DNA from: Macrothele yani
Taxonomy: Eukaryota; Arthropoda; Arachnida; Araneae; Macrothelidae
Direction: 5' to 3'
Length of the DNA stretch: 64,000 nucleotides
Assembly: GCA_039090855.1 (NCBI GenBank)
Contig: CM077006.1
Location: 47,811,336 to 47,875,335, forward strand
Made by a program: the position numbers and the translations under genes. This document shows, piece after piece, positions 57,001-64,000 of the stretch (position 1 is its first letter; each line of letters opens with the position of its first letter). Under the pieces are notes generated by a model. The model had not been told where the DNA came from. It saw only the letters and a program-made list of their open reading frames with translations, and ran no database searches.

Positions 57001-57212
57001 CGAAATTTTAGATTGGATTCCAAGGGACAGGAAAAGACCCAGAAGAAGACCACATGGGAGATGGGTGGATGAAATTCGAAAGTATGCAGGGGTGACATGG
57101 AGGAGACTGGCACAAGACAGACCGTTGTGGAGGAAACTTGGGGAGATCTTCGTCCAGCAGTGGATTGATAATGGTTGACAATGATGATGATGATGATGAT
57201 ATATATATATAA
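54015..57212 (+). mobile_element. RTE-clade non-LTR retrotransposon, near full length
   Basis: Complete domain order of an RTE element: a 5' region of ~185 bp (CCCGCCTTCTCGTGGTGCAT), endonuclease and reverse transcriptase frame, and a 3' tail of (ATG)n at 57181-57200. AT runs border both sides, so it may have inserted into an AT microsatellite. Two partial copies lie at 1-727 and 24265-24604. Confidence 0.93.
54200..57178 (+). pseudogene. RTE endonuclease-reverse transcriptase, two frameshifts
   Basis: One polyprotein split over three frame segments: 54200-54390, 54375-55540 and 55541-57178. Endonuclease motifs are LTLATYNGR, WDIVGLSEVRR, QTYAPT, IMGDFNAKIG, TTSEIDFIMC and GSDHRLV. Reverse transcriptase motifs are GKAPGEDGIT, NYRPISLLSVVYKIFTKVLS, MAFIDYEKAFDSV, GVRQGDTISPKLF and LRFADDVVIF, with the catalytic aspartates present. 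The C-terminal tail is WQWAGHTARRTDHRW. The first frameshift is near 54380 and the second, apparently one lost base, near 55538. No other stop was seen, so decay is slight. Confidence 0.94.
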
Positions 57213-57228
57213 TATGAAGACGCACATA

Positions 57229-57548
57229 AACACTGGTTGCAATTGCTAAGGAACACTTGCATGCTATTTCAATGGGAGAGATTTGGTATAAAGGTTGGCA
57301 GATTGAAATCAAAATGTCCTAAAAAGTGATTTAGAATAATAAATTTTCTCATATACACATGGAAAATTTGTTAGAAACACATATTTTGATTATTATTTTT
57401 GATTTTGTTAAGTGTTTGAAGCTCTTTAATTAGCATCATAAACAAATATTTATAAGGGAAGCGCATCGAGAGTTGCAGGCAAATTGTATGCTTCTCTCCC
57501 ATTGAAATAGCATGCACGTGTTCCTGATCAATGGCCGACCAGTGTACC
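57229..57548. repeat. Small foldback repeat with ~56-bp arms
   Basis: GGAACAC-TGCATGCTATTTC and AATGGGAGAG (57249-57282) reappear inverted at 57495-57527. Similarity extends outwards to ACACTGGT on both sides. The size suggests a small non-autonomous element. Confidence 0.75.
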
Positions 57549-57980
57549 TGCATATTACAAACAAACCGTAGCCAATTCAACTTTTTTATGGTCATATTCT
57601 GTTTCAGCACGTAGAATTCATTAAGAAATGGCTATTTTTATCTCGGAAGCATGAACTTCATCAAAAATTGTTGTTCAGTGTTATTTATTAAAAACACAGA
57701 GTTTTTCCTAAATTTATTATTCAGTATTAGATTCATCTACTAAGGCCAAACTCACTTGTCTTACAATTTTAAGGGAACAAAGTGGTATGTCAGGACTCCT
57801 AAGAGGTCTTTTCCCTTGTTCCCTTTGCCGTTCAATTAATAGCCTTTGTATGCATAATTAATTGTAACATAATATTGTTATGTAACTGCATAAATAAATA
57901 AAAAATAAAATAAAAACTAATTGGTTTAAGCACTTATGAAGTCTTCGAGTAAATTTTTATAAAATAGATAGTAGGGTAAG

Positions 57981-58187
57981 TAATATATAGAGATTTAGTA
58001 CCTCTTTTAGAATTGCTATTACGCACGTAAAAAAATGGACATGTGATTATGGTGGTGCAATTAATTATGACGTTTATTATTTAAAAAAAAAAAAAGTCAT
58101 GATTAACTGCACCACCATAATCACATGTCCGTTTTTTAACGTGCGTAATAGCAATTCTAAAAGAAGTACTGAATCTCTATATATTAT
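57981..58187. repeat. Palindrome with ~100-bp arms
   Basis: Arms 57981-58080 and 58092-58187 are near-perfect reverse complements. They contain GGACATGTGATTATGGTGGT and its complement, separated by an A-rich loop. A long hairpin would form in RNA from either strand. Confidence 0.92.
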
Positions 58188-58189
58188 GT

Positions 58190-59042
58190 ATTTTAACCAC
58201 GTATAACTTGTGACTTCCATATACGGAAGATATACGTGAAGTATCGAGTATGGTAAGCGTTATCCTTAAGATTGATTCTTGTTTAATTGCTATTTTTATT
58301 TATTATTTAAAAGATCAATTACTATATTTTTATCTACGTAATGTTTTCAAGATTCCGCCATGGTACTACCCCACCTTACTGTGAAGGTGCGGCGTTTCTG
58401 GCGAGTCTTTTTTTTTTTTATTCCGCCCCTTTTCTTATCACTGCGGCATGCATATACGCCAGTGCGGTTTATTTATCCGAAATTATGGTGCTATGAAATT
58501 ATTGTAAAAAATGTCCGTAGCTACAAGTATATCTGGGAGATATATTTTTATCTGTTCCTACAAACATAAAAAAAACAAAAAAACACTTAAGTTAATTAGG
58601 TTTATGCAACATTCTATATACATTTCAATACTAATTTGTAAGTCTTAGATTATATATAAATCTGCTCATTTACCTTACTTTGTATTGTAGGAGCTCTACT
58701 ATAATATCACACACATTTAGCACATTTACCAATTTACAACATGAACATGCTCTTAGTAGTAAAGTAGTGCATGCCTCTTCTCTTACAGCAAGAGCTTTAT
58801 GAATTTTTTTTTTTTGTAAGCTAGAGAAAAATTCAAGACTTGGAGTGAATTTTTTGTGTGTGTATATACCTTATCCCAGTTGTTCTCTACCAGGAGGTAC
58901 CTCAGACATTGCATCTAAAATGGAGGATTTTAATATGCTTGAATTTTAGTAAAGTATTTATCATCTAATTGAGGAATAATTTAGATTCTAAATGATGTAT
59001 GCATATTAATGACATTCTTTTTCAATGGTTATGAGGTGAGGG
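58190..59042. other. No gene recognised
   Basis: AT-rich sequence with an open stretch at 58360-58569 that matches no family. Confidence 0.4.
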
Positions 59043-59117
59043 CAGGGCCGTGGCTAGAAAGAATTTTCGGGAGGGTTTCTGAATTTGAAAATTAATTTTC
59101 ACCATATGTTATACATA

Positions 59118-60460
59118 CAGGGTGTCCGAGAATTATTGGACACATTACAAAATTATGTACAAAAACAAAACTTATGAGCATTGTCTGTTTTTCTATGTCA
59201 CGTATTACTAACACGGTTTCTATGTTTTTGTTTTGCAGAACTGTTATTCCCAGAATCCGGTAAATGGCGCTAGGTGTGGCCTGATGAGGAATGTATGAGA
59301 AATGCGCAATCAGTAGTCATGTCATCTGTACAGCAGAAAGAGATGTGTGTGTTATGGCTTGCGGAATTAAAGTCTGCCATTAAAGTTAAAAGACGGTACC
59401 GTTTAGAGTATGGTGGTAATCCTCCGTCAACAAATTCAGTTAAGCGGTGGATGAAACAGTTTAAAGAAACTGGCAATGTGGAACATTGTGGAGGAGCTGG
59501 TAGGCCTAGCGTTAGCGGTGAGACATTTGACCAAGTTAATGAAAGTTTCTGACGAAGCCCCAGGAAATCCGTTCGTAAAGCAAGCAGAGAAGTGTGCATT
59601 CCGAAATCGACAGTTCACGATATCTTGCACAAGAAATTAAAGTTTCATGCTTATAAAATTCAAATAGTGCAAAAGATGCATGTAAATGATCACACTCTGC
59701 AATAGAATTTTGCTGTGGATATGCTGAATCGAGTGGAAAATGACAAAAACTTTCTCTGTACTGTAATTTTTCGTGATGAATCCACATTTCACGTATCAGG
59801 TATTGTGAATCGTCACAACTGTAGGATATGGGGTAGTGAACTGCCTCATGCTGCTATTGAACTGGAACGTGATTCTCCAAAAATTAATGTGTGGTGGGCC
59901 CTATCAAAAAAAGAAGTGATTAGCCCTTTCTTCTTCTACGAAAAAACCATAAATGGGGACATTTACTTGGATATGCTAGAAAATTTCGCTATACCCCAGA
60001 TCAAAAGATATGACAACGTCGTTTTCCAACAAGACGGCGTGCCTCCGCATTGGTCAACTTGTGTACGTAAGTGCCTAAATGAGCATTTCCCCAACAGATG
60101 AATTGGGCGTGGTGGTCCCATTCCGTGGCCTCCTCACTCTCCAGATCTAACTCCATTGGATTATTTCATGTGGGGTTATGTGAAGAATCGTGTCTATCAG
60201 ACTCCTTGTACTGATTTGCAAGAACTGAAGCAGCATATCACAGCTGCTATTAATTCCATAACTCTTCAGATGCTTGCCAATACATGGCAGGAAATCGAGT
60301 ATCGCTTGGACGTACTACCAGCAACCAAGGGATCTCACATCGAAATTTATTCAAACTTGTGTAGTTACATTGTAAGTTAGTACAGTCAGTTTCTTTCTAT
60401 CTGTTCAATGTTTTGTTTTATATAATTTTGTAATGTGTCCAATAATTCTTGGACACCCTG
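59118..60460 (+). mobile_element. DD41D-type Tc1/mariner transposon
   Basis: Inverted termini CAGGGTGTCC-AGAATTATTG with TA duplication (59116-59117 and 60461-60462). Length is 1,343 bp, with one transposase frame. Confidence 0.95.
59319..60380 (+). pseudogene. DD41D-type transposase with three stop codons
   Basis: One frame of 354 codons from MSSVQQKEMCVLWLAELKSA to SNLCSYIVS, with stops at 59550 (TGA), 59703 (TAG) and 60099 (TGA) and no frameshift. The HTH region is TNSVKRWMKQFKETGNVEH, with RPSVSGETFDQV after it. Catalytic residues are all present: FRDESTFHV, VVFQQDGVPPHW and SPDLTPLDYFMWGYVK, the last two aspartates 41 positions apart. The spacing and the GGPIPWPPHSPD context match the group that also includes the relic at 17524-18072. 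MSSVQQ is chosen as start; an upstream ATG at 59274 is in frame but inside the terminal region. Confidence 0.94.
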
Positions 60461-60586
60461 TATGTTAATTTTGTTCTTTATCACATTTTACTTGCACATG
60501 AAATTTTTCTATTTAATACTCCCCATTTTTCAAATACTGACTCACATGCTGTACTGCTTACACAAGTATGTGGATCTGTATCTACG

Positions 60587-63500
60587 TACATACATATCAC
60601 TAAGCTGTTCCCTGAGATTCAGAGGTTAGCTCCAAAAAGAAATACAAACTTAACTACCAGATATTTTTACTTACTGTTGTCGTATCAAACTTCTCCATTT
60701 ACAGTGATCTTGACATACAACTCGGACTTCACTGATATCCATTACACGCCGTACACAAGATCTTTTATACTTCATACTCATAATCTTTTTCTCATGCAGA
60801 CACTCCTGAATCTGATCCACCCATGTCTTTCTTGGCCTCCCTCTGCCTTTTCTTCCTGCCACTTGGGCAAAAAAGATTTTCTTAGTAAGCATCTGATCAC
60901 TCATTCTTTCAACAAGGCCAAACCACTGAAGCATATTGGTCTCCACCTTGCTAACAACATTTTGCTTCACATCACACAACTGCAACACATCTTCATTCCT
61001 CACACAATGAGACCATGTCTTGCTACAAACCCCACGTAAGTAATGCATTTCTCCAGCACACAAACGACTCCTATGTTTCTTCTGCAGTTCCCAGGTTTCA
61101 CTGCCATACATCAGCATAGGGACAATTACACTTTCATACACAGCCATGTGGGACTCTCTAGAGAACCCATCATTCCTGTGAAAACCTCCCAGAGCAGCTA
61201 TGACTTTCAATGAAGAATTCACTCGCCTACTAATTTCACCATCCAATTTGTTCTCTATGTCAAACATGCTTCTTAAATACACAAACTCACTCACCTGGTC
61301 AATCACAGTGCCATTTAGACTTACATTACATTCAGTGCTACCAGTTCCTTGCTCAAAAACCATAACTTTGGTTTTTCCCTTATTTATACTCAGTTTGAAT
61401 TTCATGAAAACTTTGTGCATCCGAGACAACATACTCTGCAAATTACTTTTGCTCTCTGTCAACAGGACAGTGTCATCAGCATACAGCAATCTGCACATAC
61501 ATATATCATTAGGACATAAACCACAATCATCTATTTTGGCATCACGCATGCACACGTCCATAAATATATTAAACAGCCATGGTGACATTACACAACTTCC
61601 TGCACCAATGGAAAACCATTTTGATAAAACACAATTCGCTCGTACACAAGCTCTACAACCAGCATACATGGCTTTTTACACTATTAAGAAGATTCTCAGT
61701 AACACCATATTCATTCAATGCCCTCCACAAAAGTGTCCTATTTACTTGGTCGTAAGCTTTCTCTTAATCTACGAAGGCAGCAAAAACTTTCTTACCAACA
61801 GCCAGATACTTTTCAATCATCGTGCGTAATGCAAAAATCTGGTTAGTGCAGCCTTTACCAAGCATAAAACCACTCTGAACATCCCACACTTTCTCTGATG
61901 TAAGACCCCGTACTTTTTCAATAACAACCTTACCAAACACTTTCCCTGGCACACTTAGTAGGCTAACACCACGATAGTTCTTGCATTCAGTCTGATTACC
62001 TTTTCCCTTATACAAGGGAACAATAATAGCATCCTTTCAATCCTGAGGGACCATTCCTAACTCCCAGCACAACTGGCAAATTTCAGTTAACCAGTCAATT
62101 ACAGTCACCACCATATTTCAACATCTTGGCAGGTATGCCATCAACTCCCGGAGCTTTACCATTCTGAAGAGATTTTAGTGCTTTACACACTTCTTCTCTT
62201 GAGATCCCTCCTGTGCTTCCATCCCTCACTGTGACATCATCTGCATCTGTCTCAGAATCATCTTTGCTTTCCTGATCTAATAACTCACAGAAGTATTCAC
62301 CGCATCTTTCACTTAACTCATTGGGCTCCCATATCATTTCTCCGATCTCATTCTTCACACAACTTACAACTTTGTTTCCCCTATTTTTCTCGAGTCTCGT
62401 GTATTTCCAGAAGGATTTCCTATCTTTCCAAAAAGCCAGTTCATGCCTTTTCACTTTCTCCTTCCTATCTTTTGCCTTACTGTGGCGAACCAGCTTAGCA
62501 GCTTCACGCTTCTTACAGCGATATTCATCTACAGAGACTCTACCTTGCAACATCCCCAAATAGGCTTCCTTCTTTCTCTGTACTGCCTCTTCAATCACAC
62601 TATTCCACCAAGCATCACCTTTATTGTTACCCACTATTGTGGTGCCACAGACCTCTTCAGCAGCAGTGACAACACAGTTCTTAAAACATTTCCACTTCTT
62701 TTCTACATTCGTCTCACAAGTCTTCAAATCCTTCAGTCCTTCTTTGAGTAAGTCAGAATAATGCTGATGACCTTCAGGGAGCCTTTTCAACCTTTATTCT
62801 TTCCATCCTGGGTCTCTTCCTATTCCTTTTCCTCCAACCAACATTCATTTTCACTCGTGACACTACCAAGTAATGATCAGAACCAACATCAGCACCGCTC
62901 ATCACACGAGTGTCAACAATTAAGTGTTTCAGACACTGATCGTAAACAACAAAATCTATCACACTCTTTTGACCAAGCAAATGATTTTCCAAGTATATGT
63001 GTGGATATACTTGTGGTTGAAAAATGTATTAGATACACCCAAACCATTCTCAATGCAGAGTTCAATTAATCTTTCACCATTATCATTCACACAAGGATCA
63101 TTAAACTTACCCAGAACATTGTCAGAAATTGCATTCTGCACACCTACTCTAGCATTGAAATCCCCTGCTATTATAACTTTTTCTTTAGCACCAAACTGGC
63201 TCAAAACAGCTTTTAGCTCATTCCAGAAATCTTCTTTCTTATCAGAAGGTTCCGAGTCACAAGGAGCATACACTACAACAATTACAATTCTCTGAAGTTT
63301 CACTTTCAAATGAATCCAGAGAATTCTCTCACTTATGCAACTTATAGTGAATGAAGTTGTTCTTCATCTTTTCACCTAAAATCACGCCTACACCAGCCTG
63401 TCCTCTCACATTATCCAATATTCCAGACCACACACTCACTGTACCATTCATTTTTGCTACTCCAATTTTCTTCTTTTTGGTTTCACTTACACACAGCACA

Positions 63501-63705
63501 TCCAGTCTATACTTATTCATCTCCTCAATCACCTCATTCACCTTGCCATTTATACCTCTAGTATTCCATACACTAATCTTACATTCACTCAGCCAAGATG
63601 TCTTTCTCATACGCCATTTAGAAAGTCCAGGTCGATTCTGTGGTGGACCGTCCTTCTCAAGTGTGGTAGGTCCACCATATCCCACACTTGATTCCGGATA
63701 TTGAT
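60587..63705 (-). mobile_element. Jockey-like LINE, longest copy
   Basis: Minus-strand non-LTR retrotransposon with both endonuclease and reverse transcriptase regions. The 3' end, near 60587, shares ATACATATCACTAAGCTGTTC with the copy at 37812. It lies inside the hAT shell. No A tail or target duplication was seen at the 3' end. Confidence 0.88.
60671..63685 (-). pseudogene. Jockey-like LINE endonuclease-reverse transcriptase relic
   Basis: Endonuclease blocks: KISVWNTRGINGKVNEVIEE, LDVLCVSETKKKK, GVGVILGEKM, IVIVVVYAPCDSE, IIAGDFNARVG, DFVVYDQCLKHL and GSDHYLVVSRVKM. Reverse transcriptase blocks: LQNGKAPGVDGIPAKMLKYG, YRGVSLLSVPGKVFGKVV, MLGKGCTNQIFALRTMIEKY, SCVMSPWLFNIFMD and LLYADDTVLLTESKSNL. 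The C-terminal part is LQWFGLVERMSDQMLTKKIF. Where the other copy reads GAGVRQGCVMS this one reads GAGSCVMS, so three residues of the conserved RQG motif are deleted. Frames also change near 62774, 62095 and 61764. In annotated genomes this endonuclease is often labelled 'craniofacial development protein 2-like'. Confidence 0.9.
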
Positions 63706-63761
63706 TTCAGGGAGGGTTCAAACCCCCAAAACCCCTCCCTGGCTATGGCCCTGGGTGAGGG

Positions 63762-63983
63762 GTGTGTGTAGGAAGCTTATAGCAGGTTTTTCATGTTTCT
63801 TATAAATCATTAAAAAGTCCTTAAAAATTGCTTATACATGTATTTTCTTAGGGTGCATAGAAGTCCTTATTTTCAGATAAAACTGTTAATAAGTACTTAT
63901 TTTTTCTAACTGGCCCTGTGCAAAATCTAGAAGTTACAATTTTGTGCCTAGCAGTGTTTAAGCTGGATGTTTTTCTCTTTTAG
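63762..63983. other. End of intron 3
   Basis: AT-rich sequence ending in the polypyrimidine-rich GTTTTTCTCTTTTAG acceptor. Confidence 0.5.
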
Positions 63984-64000
63984 CAATTTGGCTATTTTGT
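63984..64000 (+). CDS. Putative start of TRPM exon D (cut by window end)
   Basis: Follows a strong acceptor (TTTTTCTCTTTTAG). Exon C ends with two bases (AG) of a codon; adding the first base here (C) gives AGC, and the frame continues NLAIL. TRPM proteins have a similar short block (for example 'xHRAIGVF' or 'ELALELL') soon after the exon C region. Only 17 bases are visible. Confidence 0.42.

Larger units (their letters stand above)
59043..63753. mobile_element. hAT-type shell carrying two other elements
   Basis: Ends are CAGGGCCGTGGCTAG and, read inwards from the right, CAGGGCCATAGCCAGG. The exact 8-bp flank GGTGAGGG is present at 59035-59042 and 63754-63761. The shell's own sequence is only 59043-59117, about 60461-60586 and about 63706-63753. 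The rest is a DD41D-type transposon and a LINE. It was probably a small non-autonomous hAT. Confidence 0.8.

Noticed and set aside
58360..58569. Hydrophobic open frame as a TRPM transmembrane exon
   Set aside because: No splice sites in the right phase and no match to TRPM helices; the order would also conflict with the exon expected at 63984.
1..64000. CRISPR array, prokaryotic operon or endogenous virus with envelope gene
   Set aside because: Tandem repeats here lack spacer structure, all coding relics are eukaryotic TE families, and no LTR pair, capsid or envelope motif was seen.

Overview
This is a eukaryotic, invertebrate-type genomic window. It is AT-rich and dominated by transposable elements (TEs) of animal type: Tc1/mariner, pogo/Tigger, hAT, a Mutator-like element (MULE), RTE-type and jockey-like non-LTR retrotransposons, Penelope-like elements (PLEs) and tRNA-derived SINEs. 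A chelicerate or another arthropod would fit, but the species cannot be fixed from the sequence. No operon, prokaryotic gene, rRNA or CRISPR array was seen.

The only host gene I recognise is on the + strand: a TRPM-family cation channel, of which short exons lie between very long introns. Exons at 4708-4835, 26483-26674 and 43352-43704 encode consecutive parts of the cytoplasmic TRPM homology region. All have consensus splice sites and compatible phases. The last 17 bases (63984-64000) look like the start of the next exon. A 111-base in-frame segment at 19891-20001 could be a further or cassette exon. The introns are about 21.6, 16.7 and 20.3 kb, and nearly everything else in the window is TE sequence inside them.

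Intron 1 (4836-26482): a Tc1 copy (5132-6350); an 11-kb composite in which a DD41D-type mariner (7152-18262) is split by a 10-kb foldback MULE (7263-17424, 8-bp target duplication, central FLYWCH-plus-MULE transposase relic); a LINE fragment; two adjacent Tc1 copies (21559-22779 and 22794-24227); an RTE 3' fragment; and a 0.75-kb palindromic PLE insertion with hammerhead-like motifs. Intron 2 (26675-43351): a three-level nest in which a 145-bp-unit repeat is split by a long-TIR DNA transposon (28771-36621, 4-bp duplication), itself split by a PLE (32520-34824, 13-bp duplication); then a SINE, a LINE, diverged tandem repeats and a BED-finger fragment. Intron 3 (43705-63983): a Tigger relic (to 47000) split by a mariner and by a SINE-bearing insert; a hAT (47020-48347) with a SINE inside; a second pogo-type relic; an uncharacterised TE-like gene relic; a near-complete RTE (54015-57212); and a hAT shell (59043-63753) holding a DD41D-type transposon and a jockey-like LINE.

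Almost every TE reading frame is broken, so the window reads as a layered record of insertions in one gene. The best-preserved elements are the RTE copy (two frameshifts) and the DD41D element at 59118-60460 (three stop codons, catalytic residues kept).
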